In this document: piece after piece, positions 33,927 to 43,334 of the stretch | How the letters are laid out: each line of letters opens with the position of its first letter | Position numbering within the stretch: the first letter of the stretch is position 1 | NCBI GenBank assembly: GCA_026417735.1 | Contig: JAOACR010000023.1 | Coordinates: 1-64,000, forward strand | Direction of reading: 5' to 3' | DNA length: 64,000 nucleotides | Source: Kiritimatiellia bacterium | Lineage (GTDB): Bacteria; Verrucomicrobiota; Kiritimatiellia; PWTM01 | Notes under the pieces: model-generated | Told to the model about the DNA's origin: nothing | What the model saw: only the letters and a program-made list of their open reading frames with translations | Database searches by the model: none | Made by a program: the position numbers and the translations under genes

Positions 33927-35937
33927 TAAAGGTATTCTTCATCCGTTTCCGCCCGCTCTCGCAGTAGCCAGAACGGCGTGACGGCGGTCATCTGGCGCGC
34001 AAAGCCTGCCTCGTTGAGCACCGCCAGCACTTCGAGCTCGCGCCAAGCCGCAGCGAGCTCAGCAGCCCGACACGCGAGAACCTGCTCCCTGTCATTGGAT
34101 CCCAGAATCTGCTCACATCGCTGCAACAAGGAACTACGTTCGTCGAACGAAACAAACGCCATCTGAAGAGCGTTTCTCGCCAGCCACAAAAGGTCAATCC
34201 GCCGGAGAGAGCAACAGCCGTGCTGCGATGAGAAGGTTGTCGCTTAAACCCGCGCCGGAAATGCCAATGTTGTCGGTGTTCACAGCTCCGCAATCCCGTT
34301 TTCGAGATACTCCTTTAGCGGATAGCGAACAGTCCCTTCGCGAAAACCGGGCACCGCATATTGACGGATTTGCAGGTTTCCGTAGGGACACATCTCAACG
34401 CCGATCTCACGATCTGCAACCGAGCGCATGAGAGCAGGAAACTCATGGAGATGTAGGGCGTGCCCCAGCAGACGCGCGTTCAACTCAAACACTGCACGCC
34501 AAATCGCCTCCGATTCGTCTTTTTCTCCCGCATGCGTGGTGACCGCCACACCACAACGATGTGTTGCTACAAACTCTTCCCGAAAGTAATGAGCCCGAGC
34601 GCTTGGATTTTTCATAACCTGCAAGGTCAACGCCAACCACACGACAGGCGTCAGCGGCACCCCACTGTTCGGCCGCTGTTACGGCCAGGGCCATATGGCG
34701 CGCCATCGCCGCACGGAAGTCACCTCCTTGCGGCGGGTCGCGATAATCAGCAGATTCGCATGGCAGAACCGCAGAGGGTCGGCCTGACAAGCGCGCTCCA
34801 TCTCCTCTTGGAACGTATCGCGGATGTCCACAAGTACCGCCCATGCCGACCGCCCCTCCCCAGCGTAATTGGCACGAGAACAGCATATCTCCACATACAC
34901 TGCTCTCTCCTCCCATCAAGTGGCGATACAACAGTCTGCAGTGAGCCTTCAGGCAGCCGAGATCATAAAGGAGTGATGTGCCTGTGTGTTCTCCGAGCGA
35001 AAGGTACTGGTCCAATGAGACGCTCTCTCTCGGCACCGGCATCCCTTGGGTTTCATTATGGGTTTCACCGGAGGAAGGCGGCCGGGGTGCTGCGCCGCCC
35101 GGCGAACTGTCTCCAGCAGCGCCCCCTCCGTTGCAAATCCTCTCAGGTGACTGTGCAGCTCCACCTTTGGAAGCTGGCGAATCCAACTCTCCTTCCTCGA
35201 AGGGTCGACAGTCTTGTTCAGCCAGTCCAGCTGCGCCTCCGGCCACGTCACCAGTACGTGAAACGGAAGATCGCTGAGTCGTGACCAAGCCCCGGCCACG
35301 TTGTGACTGCGCTTGACAATCGCTCGCGAACGGCAGCGAAACGAATCATCGGGCGCCGTCAACACCACCACACCCTCCTCAGAAGTCTCATCGAACAACG
35401 GAAACTCCGCTGAGCTGGTGCGTCGAAATTGGGGCCAGCCGCTCTCCCGACCAAGCCGAATCGATTGCAACCGACCTTCCTCTCGCGCCCGGTAAATCTC
35501 CTCGATCGTCTTCGGCTCGTCGGGAGAACCTTTTACGCCGTTTTTCGAGGGCTCCACCAACACATGAAAAACCTCGGCCGCTCCGAGCACGGCCGCCGCC
35601 TTATGCATCGCCGCGGACATTGTCTTATACCGGCCAGTGAGGCAGACATAACGCTGATCGGCAGGCAAACCAGTACGAAGTACCCATCGATACAGCACCT
35701 CTTCGAAGATGAAATGGTCCTCTCCCGTCTTCAGCTCGGAAAAATCTTTGGTTCTACTGATCGTGAGGTGGACATGAGGCGCTTCTCGCCGAAAAAATCC
35801 CAGATCAGGTCCACCCGTCCCCTCCCGCTTGTGAGCACATGGATCGAGCGAAAAGCGACACCGGGCAGCCAAAAGGCCTCGGGCACGACGGCCGCGGACA
35901 TGCCGCAGTTAATTCGAAGGTCCGCATCTTGCGACAT
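33926..35937 (-). pseudogene. CARF-adenosine deaminase (Cad1-like), about seven frameshifts
   Basis: A type III effector in which a CARF sensor controls an adenosine deaminase that turns ATP into ITP. ATG at 35937 follows GGGGGGAGGGACCG and reads MSQDADLRINCGMSAAVV. CARF: VHLTISRTKDFSELKTG and YVCLTGRYKTMSAAMHKA. Deaminase: LPKVELHSHLRG (metal HxH), VYVEICCSRANYAG, CRVVGVDLAGYE, GVAVTTHAGEKDESEAIW (HAGE), LLGHALHLHEF, MCPYGNLQIRQYA, VNTDNIGISGAGLSDNLL (NTD) and LLWLARNALQMAFVSF. To read through, frame must change near 35795 (A6), 35050, 34905, 34725, 34610 (T5), 34284 and 34198. All catalytic motifs survive and no nonsense codon is needed inside any frame. Full length would be about 670 residues. 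Either a recent pseudogene or a patch of indel errors. Confidence 0.85.
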
Positions 35938-35999
35938 CGGTCCCTCCCCCCGCCGGCCTCAGATCGCGAGGGGGAGCGGTCCTGTGCATGTTTTTGGGG

Positions 36000-37141
36000 C
36001 TAGATCAGCGGCCGTACCGCCCGAATTTGTTGGGTAACCATCTCGTGCAGCCGATACAGATCCTCTCGCCACACAAGCGCTCCCCCAAGCGAACGGGCAC
36101 GTGCTTCCTGGCTGCTGATGTTCTCCCCAGCGGTATGACGCCACTGATGGATGTAAAGAACCCACCCGCCAACGGCCCGGCCTACCTTGCGCACGACGGC
36201 AGACTGCTCTTCCGCCAAGTCGGCGACGCGCTCGTCGTTCCTGATTCCACTCTTGCACTCGACCACCATCAGCCGGGCATCGCGCTCCACCACCACATCG
36301 AGCTCCATCAGCTCTCCCCGCTGACCCGGATTCAGCTGCACGTGCCACGCTACCTGGTCGAAGCCGCCGCGCCTCAGCTGCGACCAAACAAACACCTCGA
36401 TATAGCCGGACCGGAAAAACTCGGCGTTCGACTCCTGAGGCGAGCGCAGGTAAAAGAGGCGCGTAAACCATTCTGAGGGCTCGACCACATAACCCGCACT
36501 GCCGACGGGGCGAATCAGGCGAGCATCCTGAAGAATCTGTAGCGTCGACTCGGACACATTGTCGAGACGATACGGAATCGATGTTGCGGTGGCCAGCCGC
36601 GAAAGATCGTCAAGCTCACGCCCCCCCATTCATGATTGCTTCGGCAGCGCGGACCAGCTCCGGAGCGGGGGTGTGACGCTGAACAAACTCACTCGAGCGC
36701 TCCACTCCTTCCACCAAGTGGCCGGCAGCCAGCAAATGAGTCAGTGCATCAACGCCAAGGGCCCGCGGGGAAAATCGGATGTCGGCCCGTCAACGGTTCG
36801 CCCGCTCCCTCCACGATGACTTCCAGCCCTTGAGTGTTCACGTACAAGCTTCGCCATCCTTGCTCCTCTGCAACCCGCCGGGCCGCGCAGCTCATCATTT
36901 TCGTGCCACCGGTCCAGTTCACGCACACTTCGCCGCCGGCCTCGGCTGTAATGCTTCGGATCAGCGAGGCACAGTGCCGCCCATCGAAGGGTTCCACTTC
37001 CCGCGCCGGCTCAATGACTGAACGGCAAGTTGCCGCTGAGAGCGCCCGCCGCAACGGTTCAACCTGCGCACGCGACTGGTCGGTAACAATCGACACCGCA
37101 CGGTCGGGTTTGTCCAACAAAATGCCGATCACGTTCGGCAT
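36000..37141 (-). pseudogene. Second Card1/Can2-like CARF nuclease, two frameshifts
   Basis: ATG at 37141 (after GGTGAGG) opens a CARF domain (MPNVIGILLDKPDRAVSIVT, GEVCVNWTGGTKMMSCAARR with a perfect GGTK). The frame then breaks at about 36745-36785, continues as ALGVDALTHLLAAGHLVEGVE and APELVRAAEAIMNG, and breaks again at a C7/G7 run (36621-36627) before RELDDLSRLATATSIPYRL. The last part has the nuclease domain: SGYIEVFVWSQLRRGGFDQV and MELDVVVERDARLMVVECKSG with D...E-x-K. Repaired length is about 380 residues, the normal size of Card1. It lies 53 bases after cmr1 and 62 bases before cad1. Nuclease motifs remain, so decay is recent or apparent only. Confidence 0.82.
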
Positions 37142-37194
37142 CACCTCACCACTCATCAGGCAAATTTGTGTCCTGGTTGCCATACAGAACTTGT

Positions 37195-38397
37195 TTACCG
37201 AAAGTCGCTAAGTTTTGGATCCTGTTTCATCTTTTCATACAGGTCGAGCCGCACGCGCCGCGTTTCGCTGTGCAGCTGCACCTGGTTGTTCACTCGCCTC
37301 TGGTGGCTCAGATACACCGGCCGCTCCACCGGCCACTTGTGCGCTTCTACAAAGATGACCAGAGCGTGCCAGCGCCCCCCCGTATCTTGGTAGGGCCGAA
37401 GCAGCACTGGCGACGCAAAGCGCCCCTGCCCTCCGGGCTCCGGCCCCCAAAAAACAGTTGCGGCCTTTCCCCGTAAAGGTCCATCCTCTCCTCCCAGACT
37501 CGAGAAGTATTGTACGATCGGCAACCCGAGTGCAGGCCTGAACGTTTCTCCCCGCTGCCCATAGGGCGCTTCTCGGTCGGGATTGGGTGCCCCCGTCCCT
37601 TGGACATCGAGCCCCTCATTATGGTCACGCCGCGCCCATCTGAATCCGCATTTTCCACGGTTTTCCTGCTTTTGCTCGTCTGGCACAGGCACCCATCTCT
37701 GAGCTTGCCTGTTCCATCGCCGGTTCATTTGCCCGTGATGACGCCAGCTCCGATACCAGTTCAGGAGCTTTTCAGCCGCCTGCTGCCAGTCCGCGTACTG
37801 ACCAGCTATCTCTCGTATGACGATGCTCCCCGGATTCGCAAAATGAGCAAGCTCCTCCGAAAGGACAACCTGCGGTTGGAGAAGCCGAACCGCACCCCAA
37901 CCCCGCCGCTGACGGAACCCCAGTCCCCCGAGATTGGCCCAAACAGCGGCCAACGCGCGGATTGCTGGCCAATTCTCGCTTCCCCCCCGCCAAATCAACT
38001 GCAGGGAAAATGCTCGGTTGGCCTCGATCATGCCGCGCCTCGCGTCATCGTCCTGTGTCGGTCTCAACGGAAACAATGCGTATCCGAGGGGACTCCCCAC
38101 GCCCGCATTCAGGTCTTCAGCATTTACCTGCCGGGTGCTGTCCACTATCCAATTCAGCCGAAGACTCAGTCGGGACGCGCGACCACGGTCGCCGGCGGCG
38201 TTCCCAAAGACGTATTCCTCTTGTTCTCGAACGCTCATGCCCTTTTGATGGAGAGCCTGAAACCCACCCAATGTGCGGAGCCACCAACGAAGCTGGCCCC
38301 GGATCGATGGCACACGAAGCTCAGCTCGCTTCTTGGGATCCGCGCCCCCGCAGAAACACGGCGTGATCAACTCCAGCTGATACGTCTCGGTCTTCAT
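37195..38397 (-). CDS. cmr1: Type III-B RAMP protein Cmr1 (copy 1)
   Basis: 400 residues. The Cmr1 signature is at the N-terminus: YQLELITPCFCGGADPKKRAEL and RVPSIRGQLRWWLRTLGGF. Further features are EYVFGNAAGDRGRASRLSLRLN and a Gly-rich NLGGLGFRQRRGWGAVRLLQP, the RAMP loop. Cmr1 caps the 3'-proximal end of the crRNA-bound filament and helps recognise target RNA. The start overlaps the stop of the second Cmr1-like gene (ATGA). It is longer than that copy and keeps an extra C-terminal block (PALGLPIVQYFSSLG, GRFASPVLLRPYQDTGGRWHALVIF). Both are ordered as parts of one operon with cmr6. Confidence 0.88.
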   Translation of the reverse strand: MKTETYQLELITPCFCGGADPKKRAELRVPSIRGQLRWWLRTLGGFQALHQKGMSVREQEEYVFGNAAGDRGRASRLSLRLNWIVDSTRQVNAEDLNAGVGSPLGYALFPLRPTQDDDARRGMIEANRAFSLQLIWRGGSENWPAIRALAAVWANLGGLGFRQRRGWGAVRLLQPQVVLSEELAHFANPGSIVIREIAGQYADWQQAAEKLLNWYRSWRHHGQMNRRWNRQAQRWVPVPDEQKQENRGKCGFRWARRDHNEGLDVQGTGAPNPDREAPYGQRGETFRPALGLPIVQYFSSLGGEDGPLRGKAATVFWGPEPGGQGRFASPVLLRPYQDTGGRWHALVIFVEAHKWPVERPVYLSHQRRVNNQVQLHSETRRVRLDLYEKMKQDPKLSDFR

Positions 38398-39254
38398 AGG
38401 AGATTTGCGCGGCGGGCCTGCTCCACAACGGAACCTCGACTGCTCTCTGCTCGAAGGGTCTCCCTACCAAGAATCCGCTGATGCGGCGCTTCAAGCAGAG
38501 CTAGGCGAAGATCTCCACCAATTCGAACCGGTCGCAGGTGCACTGCGCTGGCTTGTCGGGGACTCGCTGAGCCCAATACGTTCGCACGCGATCCCCCCCT
38601 CCCCGCATTGATCCGCAGACCATCGCGCCCCCGCAACTTTTCTTTCAGCAGCTTGTCGGCACGCTCCACCAGCTCATACCATGTCCCAAAACGATCTCGC
38701 AAGAGCTCGACCTTAAAGCCCGCCGTCTCAAGCTTTCTTTTCAAGTCCTCCCAGCGTTGCTCATCCAAGGAATACTGCCGGCTTGTGATCGCCCCAGCAG
38801 TGCGGGTGGCGCGGAATCCAAGCGCGCCAATCGAAAAGAACGCCCGAACCGCTAGCTTGGTCAGGTCGTCGACAGGCTTACGATAGATGAGTTCGACGAC
38901 CGCCTCGGCTCCCGGCGCGATCGCACCATTCCGCGTAAGTCGGTTCGTGCGATCACAGAAAAATCCCAACAGATAAACCGCGGGCGCGGCGCCTTGACGC
39001 AGCCGCTTCATCCAATCCGACTCACCATCTCTCGGTGGCGCCGCAATTCGCACGATTACCCGGCTGGCCAAGGGCGAACTCCCATGAACCCTGCCGAATA
39101 CTTCTTCTTCGCGCTTTTTGCCTCCCCCAAGGGCGCGATACCACCAGCGAAGCTGGCCGCGGATGGCGGAGGCTCGAAGCTCAGCGCGGGACGAGTCTGC
39201 ACCGGCACAAAAACACGGTGATAAAAACTGAACCTGCAAGGTTTGTCGGTTCAT
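38394..39254 (-). CDS. cmr1: Type III-B RAMP protein Cmr1 (copy 2)
   Basis: 286 residues, starting MNRQTLQVQFLSPCFCAGAD with the same Cmr1 opening as its neighbour, followed by RAELRASAIRGQLRWWYRALGGG and VFGRVHGSSPLASRVIVRIA. GALGFRATRTAGAITSRQYS is the second RAMP loop. ATG at 39254 overlaps the end of cmr6 (ATGA). It is shorter than the neighbouring copy, mainly by loss of the C-terminal part. The two are clear paralogues with different surface residues. Standard Cmr has one Cmr1 per complex, so either the copies are alternatives or both sit on one filament. Confidence 0.85.
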   Translation of the reverse strand: MNRQTLQVQFLSPCFCAGADSSRAELRASAIRGQLRWWYRALGGGKKREEEVFGRVHGSSPLASRVIVRIAAPPRDGESDWMKRLRQGAAPAVYLLGFFCDRTNRLTRNGAIAPGAEAVVELIYRKPVDDLTKLAVRAFFSIGALGFRATRTAGAITSRQYSLDEQRWEDLKRKLETAGFKVELLRDRFGTWYELVERADKLLKEKLRGRDGLRINAGRGGSRANVLGSASPRQASAVHLRPVRIGGDLRLALLEAPHQRILGRETLRAESSRGSVVEQARRANLL

Positions 39255-40507
39255 CGGGCCGGAGGCTGCGGCGGCAGCCACTCCTGAGGAAACCACTGCT
39301 TGTTGCGAAGCCACTGACGAGCGTTGCGCCCATCCGCAGAGCATAGATAGCGCTGCAATTGGTCCAGCCACTTCTGATTCTCAGGTTTTCTTAAAGTCTC
39401 GATCTCCCCCTGAAGTTGTGCCAGCTCACCCAACTTTTGGAGGCGGCGCAAAACACGGTTGCCGAATGTCTGCTCGTTGTAGTCACTGGTTGCATCGCCG
39501 CTTCTCTCTGTGGTCTGCTGGTGGTCAGCCGTCTGCACTTGGAACCAGCCGTAGCCTGCGGCCGTCTTTGCGCCGATGCCGAACGTTTCAAGCCCGCTTT
39601 GGAGCCACCGCCGGGCACAATCGAGCAAAAATGCATCGCTGCCGCGCGAGGTAACCAGCGCAAATACAAACTCGTGGCCGGGTGCCACCGCGGGGAAGAC
39701 CACCGGATTGGGCTCCTCGTCATCGGTGGCGACATCCTTTTCCCGCTTGTAATAGTTGCGATGGTGGCAGGTCACGACGTCTAGCTCGAGGTCCGTTGTA
39801 GGAGAACGAATTGGATAGGCCGGCAGAAAACTCACGCTGCCCGCGTAGTTGCGCAATCTCGTGCGAGCTTGCTGCCATGAGCCGCTGTCGTTTGTCTCTC
39901 CCTGCCGGCGAAGTAAAGCGAAAACTACCGCGTTCAGAATCTCATCCCGTCGGCCGCCGACGTCGGTCGCCCACACGTAATCGGATTTGTACTCGCCATC
40001 CTTTTTCTCCTCGCTCCACTCCAGCTCCGTCCATCCGAACACGAGAGCGACATTCTCCAGCATGCGCTGCTGCGTTTCGAAATCCTCGCAGCATCGGGCA
40101 AGTGGGTGGTCCCCGGCCGGCTTCTGACCGGTCTCGCACCACTCGCGCAATGCCGCCAGCGCAGCTCGCCTCGCGCAGCCCTTTACCGCGCTGCCAGGGA
40201 TGTACGGAACACCAAACCGGTCAATACACAGGCCGGCATTTTCCATCACGCCGCCTGCCATGTTGACCATCATCCTCGACTGCAATTTGACTTCGAGCTT
40301 GAAGGCATTGGCCTGACTGAGAAACTCAGCCCAACTCTTTGCTTTCTGCTTACACGGTTTTTTGCCCATCGCAAATAGGAGGGCCGCTTTGCGATCGTCT
40401 TCCTTTGCTCGCGGATCACAGAACCGGTCGAACATAAGCGACCGGCTTTCGCACTCTTGACCATCGGCCAAAAGCTTCTTGATCTCATCTGTCGAGAGAA
40501 AAGGCAT
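39251..40507 (-). CDS. cmr6: Type III-B RAMP protein Cmr6
   Basis: 418 residues. The RAMP core is VKLQSRMMVNMAGGVMENAG, then FGVPYIPGSAVKGCARRAAL, the typical Cmr6 Gly-Ser loop, and later CARRWLQSGLETFGIGAKTAAGYGWFQV with the G-rich loop. ATG at 40507 (MPFLSTDEIKK) is preceded by AGAAGAAAG; an upstream ATG at 40537 that overlaps cmr5 is an alternative. Cmr6 binds next to Cmr1 and Cmr4 near the 3' end of the crRNA. About 100 residues in the C-terminal third (TTERSGDATSDYN, LGELAQLQGEIETLRKPEN) look like an added helical tail. Confidence 0.9.
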   Translation of the reverse strand: MPFLSTDEIKKLLADGQECESRSLMFDRFCDPRAKEDDRKAALLFAMGKKPCKQKAKSWAEFLSQANAFKLEVKLQSRMMVNMAGGVMENAGLCIDRFGVPYIPGSAVKGCARRAALAALREWCETGQKPAGDHPLARCCEDFETQQRMLENVALVFGWTELEWSEEKKDGEYKSDYVWATDVGGRRDEILNAVVFALLRRQGETNDSGSWQQARTRLRNYAGSVSFLPAYPIRSPTTDLELDVVTCHHRNYYKREKDVATDDEEPNPVVFPAVAPGHEFVFALVTSRGSDAFLLDCARRWLQSGLETFGIGAKTAAGYGWFQVQTADHQQTTERSGDATSDYNEQTFGNRVLRRLQKLGELAQLQGEIETLRKPENQKWLDQLQRYLCSADGRNARQWLRNKQWFPQEWLPPQPPAR

Positions 40508-40529
40508 TTTTCTTTCTTCTGGTCCGGGT

Positions 40530-40940
40530 CTATTCATCGGAGTGAGCCCCCGATTTTGGGGCAAATCGCTTCAAGTAGCCGAGGTAAAGGAGCGCCTCGT
40601 CCGTTGCGACGCGCAATCGCTCAGAACTTCCCTTGCTGCTCACAAGGCGAATGTAATCATCCAGGCCCGGTTTATCGCCCTGCGCCGGAGTAGGCGGAGG
40701 CAGAATTCCGACGTCTTTCGCAGAGAGATGCCGAAAGACCGCGAGGAGAAGCTCTTCGTGTCCACCGCCTTTGGAATGCGCGAATGCCGCGGTGGCAAGA
40801 AGCCCGTTCGACTGAATCAACGACGGCAGCTTGCTCACCACATCACCGGAGTTTACACCTCGTGCGGAGGACGGCTGTTTTCCAAAGCGGTCCCAAAATT
40901 CGATCGCGTGCTGCGCTCTTATCTGTTCGCGATTGTTCAT
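40530..40940 (-). CDS. cmr5: Type III-B small subunit Cmr5
   Basis: 136 residues, all helical, the usual size of Cmr5. The opening MNNREQIRAQHAIEFWDRF is typical (R-x2-AxxA), followed by VVSKLPSLIQSNGLLATAAF and the C-terminal LRVATDEALLYLGYLKRFA that matches the Cmr5 motif AL.WL.~L.RFA. ATG at 40940 is placed eight bases after AAGGAGG; an ATG two bases after that site is too close. Multiple Cmr5 copies line the inner face of the Cmr complex along the target RNA. Gap to cmr4 is 13 bases. Confidence 0.9.
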   Translation of the reverse strand: MNNREQIRAQHAIEFWDRFGKQPSSARGVNSGDVVSKLPSLIQSNGLLATAAFAHSKGGGHEELLLAVFRHLSAKDVGILPPPTPAQGDKPGLDDYIRLVSSKGSSERLRVATDEALLYLGYLKRFAPKSGAHSDE

Positions 40941-40953
40941 CGTCATGACCTCC

Positions 40954-41847
40954 TTAGACAAGTTTCACTGTGCACCAGCCGAGGCCGGTGGACGCGTCGG
41001 CTCCGAACTGGAACGCCTTGCCGATCTTTTTGCCAAACTCAGTTACGGCGTCACTGGCTGTTTTGCTGCCGCTGTACCTGCCACGTCCATCCACGAAGTG
41101 AAGCACCGCGTAGAACATCGTTTCGCTCGGCACATTTTCCTGATTGAACAGCCCGCCCTGTGAGGCCGTGCCGGTCTCATCGTCAATCCGGACGTGCTGT
41201 GCAATCTCGCAGGCATGCTCCGCGAAGTAGCTCATTATCCCGTCCGAAACCACGACGAGTCGCTTGGCGACCTCGGACCACACCGCATCGTTGTCCAGGA
41301 TTTTCTGAAAAGCCTCGCCCATGCCGACAGGCAGCTCGCCCGCATGTTGGAAAACGTACTCCTCCAGCACGAGCTGATTATTGATCGCGAGTGCCCCCTT
41401 TGCGGGGAAGAAGGCTTTGGAGTCCGCATCTTCCGTCTGACCCTGCGGGCCCGGCCGGAAGGACGGAATTTGAAGGTCCGCTGGCAGTGCACCATCACGC
41501 TTGGCTCGTTGCAGAATGAGCGGGCAGGTGATCCACGCGAAACTGCCTTTCGCCGAGCGCACCGGAAACGCCAGTAAACGTGCCTCACCGAACAGGATCG
41601 CTCCCGCACAGGCGTTGTTCGCGTCCGTCTCACCGAACAGCCATTTTCCGTCCTCCGATCGTTCGAGTTTGCCGTTGTTGGAGCAGTTCCACTCGTCTGC
41701 AAACGTCCCCTTCAGGCTCGTCGCCGGAATGATCGGGAAGCGCGTCGGGCGCTCGCGGATAATCGGCAGGTCAATTGCGCCGACCGAGCTGCCTGCACCC
41801 ACATGCAGCGGCGTGCGCGTGAAAATGTAGAGAATCCTCTTTTCCAT
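40954..41847 (-). CDS. cmr4: Type III-B RAMP backbone protein Cmr4
   Basis: 297 residues. The RAMP N-terminus ILYIFTRTPLHVGAGSSVGAIDLPIIRERPTRFP is split by the conserved HVGAG loop and by IIPATSLKGTFADEW, which includes the Asp used by Cmr4 for target RNA cleavage (inferred). FGEARLLAFPVRSAKGSFAW and the C-terminal FGADASTGLGWCTVKLV complete the family pattern. ATG follows AAGGAGAAG. Several Cmr4 subunits form the crRNA-binding backbone, each cleaving target RNA at six-base spacing. The gene is complete. Confidence 0.92.
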   Translation of the reverse strand: MEKRILYIFTRTPLHVGAGSSVGAIDLPIIRERPTRFPIIPATSLKGTFADEWNCSNNGKLERSEDGKWLFGETDANNACAGAILFGEARLLAFPVRSAKGSFAWITCPLILQRAKRDGALPADLQIPSFRPGPQGQTEDADSKAFFPAKGALAINNQLVLEEYVFQHAGELPVGMGEAFQKILDNDAVWSEVAKRLVVVSDGIMSYFAEHACEIAQHVRIDDETGTASQGGLFNQENVPSETMFYAVLHFVDGRGRYSGSKTASDAVTEFGKKIGKAFQFGADASTGLGWCTVKLV

Positions 41848-41924
41848 CGCTCGCTTCTCCTTCCTGATTGCTGGCTACCCTCAACTGCCTTGACGCCCCC
41901 ACTCTAGCCGGGTTCCACCCCACT

Positions 41925-43334
41925 TCAACATGCGGAGACGTCCTCAGACGTCACTGGTCGCCATGTCCCGCAGACGCCTAAACCGAATCCCTTCTCGCCC
42001 AACAGCGTGCTGCGACGGTTGACCACCTGATCTCCGTTTCCTGTTCCATGCCAGTTTAAAACTGCGGCCAACTTTTTCGCGTCGTCGGCTGAGTCCGCCT
42101 CGAAGTAGTAAACCGCGCCGGCCGGCACCGCCAACGACAGCGGACGAGCTCCATGTGCCGCTTTCCCGTCCTTGGTCCAGTCGGACTCATGTGGCACCAG
42201 GTGGATCCGCTCCGTCCAGCCCGATATTGCGATGGCCTTCGGGACAACCGCCGCCACCAGGTATGCGTTGATGTCACTCTCGTTCTCCGCCCGCCGAACG
42301 AACCGCCTCTTTTGCGGATCCCACTCCCGGCGCCGCTTTCCGGTTCGGTACTTGAGGAGAACGGCTCCACTCTTCTCGTCCACCCAGTTGGGCAGCCATC
42401 CCCCACGATGCTCCCCCTCCGGAGTCTTCAGCCGTGGCCAGATCGAGGGCGACAGCAATACCCATTTCACAAGGAATTTGCCCCCATGCTGATTAAACTC
42501 GTTGGTCTGCATCCGGGGGAGCGGTAGTTCTCGACTCTCTTTACTGGACACGCACACCACGCGTTGCTGGCCCCCCAGAATCAGTTCTTTTGTCTTTTCA
42601 AAAAGATGGCCGAGACATTCACGCCGGTCCTGCGGATTGCCGTTTTGCTTCATTGGCATCGAGGCCAGCGCTCCCATGCTCACACCAGGTCTCAATCGCA
42701 AATACTCTGCCGCGTAGATGTGCTCTCGGTCCTGGGCTCCGGTCACCGCAGAGATGCCGATTCCGGTCATCGATTCCGAAGCGTACAAATCGTCCGGAGT
42801 CGCCGTCTCACACTCCTTCAACGTCCCCCCGCCACTTAGCCTGCCTTCCAGATAACTGCTCCATGCCTTTGCGCTCCACCAGGCTGGCGTCTCGGCATGC
42901 TTCAGCGGGGGCACCGGACTGACAACGGGGTACCTCAGCGGTTTCGGTAGGTTCGACTTCACACCCTCGGGCAGGCCGGTGTTTGTGCGCACCTGCAGCG
43001 CGTACAACTTGTTCCCGTGAGCAAGCACATCCGCCGGCGCCGGGAACAACCACTGCTCGGCACCATCCCACAATCGAACGGGGAAGGGCCCCGCGGTCAC
43101 AAGGGAACCAAACCGTTGCGTGTCCCCTGCGCGGGGGCGGTTGCTGCTCCGCCCATAGTCGTGACGGTGTTCCCAGGACTGAACTGTCGGGAACGCGCGC
43201 CACAGCGCCGCGTGGATCGCATCGAACACAACCGATGGCTGGGGCCACCGAGCGCCATGTCCGCCGCTGGTCTCAAAGGGGCGGCCATCCCTGAAAAACA
43301 GCACATCCGTCGGCTGAAATAGCAGCACGTTCAT
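41925..43334 (-). CDS. cmr3: Type III-B RAMP protein Cmr3
   Basis: 469 residues. The start LLFQPTDVLFFRDGRPFET is the classical Cmr3 opening and WPQPSVVFDAIHAALWRAF follows. The Gly-rich RAMP loop is in LGEKGFGLGVCGTWRPVTS at the end. Cmr3 holds the 5' tag of the crRNA and pairs with Cmr2. It overlaps the end of cmr2 by four bases. A 77-base gap to cmr4 is the largest in the cmr run and holds no visible gene. Confidence 0.92.
   Translation of the reverse strand: MNVLLFQPTDVLFFRDGRPFETSGGHGARWPQPSVVFDAIHAALWRAFPTVQSWEHRHDYGRSSNRPRAGDTQRFGSLVTAGPFPVRLWDGAEQWLFPAPADVLAHGNKLYALQVRTNTGLPEGVKSNLPKPLRYPVVSPVPPLKHAETPAWWSAKAWSSYLEGRLSGGGTLKECETATPDDLYASESMTGIGISAVTGAQDREHIYAAEYLRLRPGVSMGALASMPMKQNGNPQDRRECLGHLFEKTKELILGGQQRVVCVSSKESRELPLPRMQTNEFNQHGGKFLVKWVLLSPSIWPRLKTPEGEHRGGWLPNWVDEKSGAVLLKYRTGKRRREWDPQKRRFVRRAENESDINAYLVAAVVPKAIAISGWTERIHLVPHESDWTKDGKAAHGARPLSLAVPAGAVYYFEADSADDAKKLAAVLNWHGTGNGDQVVNRRSTLLGEKGFGLGVCGTWRPVTSEDVSAC

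Noticed and set aside
33926-35937. Programmed ribosomal frameshifting to make Cad1
   Set aside because: Seven shifts in both directions are far too many for programmed recoding, and most sites lack a slippery heptamer with a downstream stem. Decay or error is simpler.
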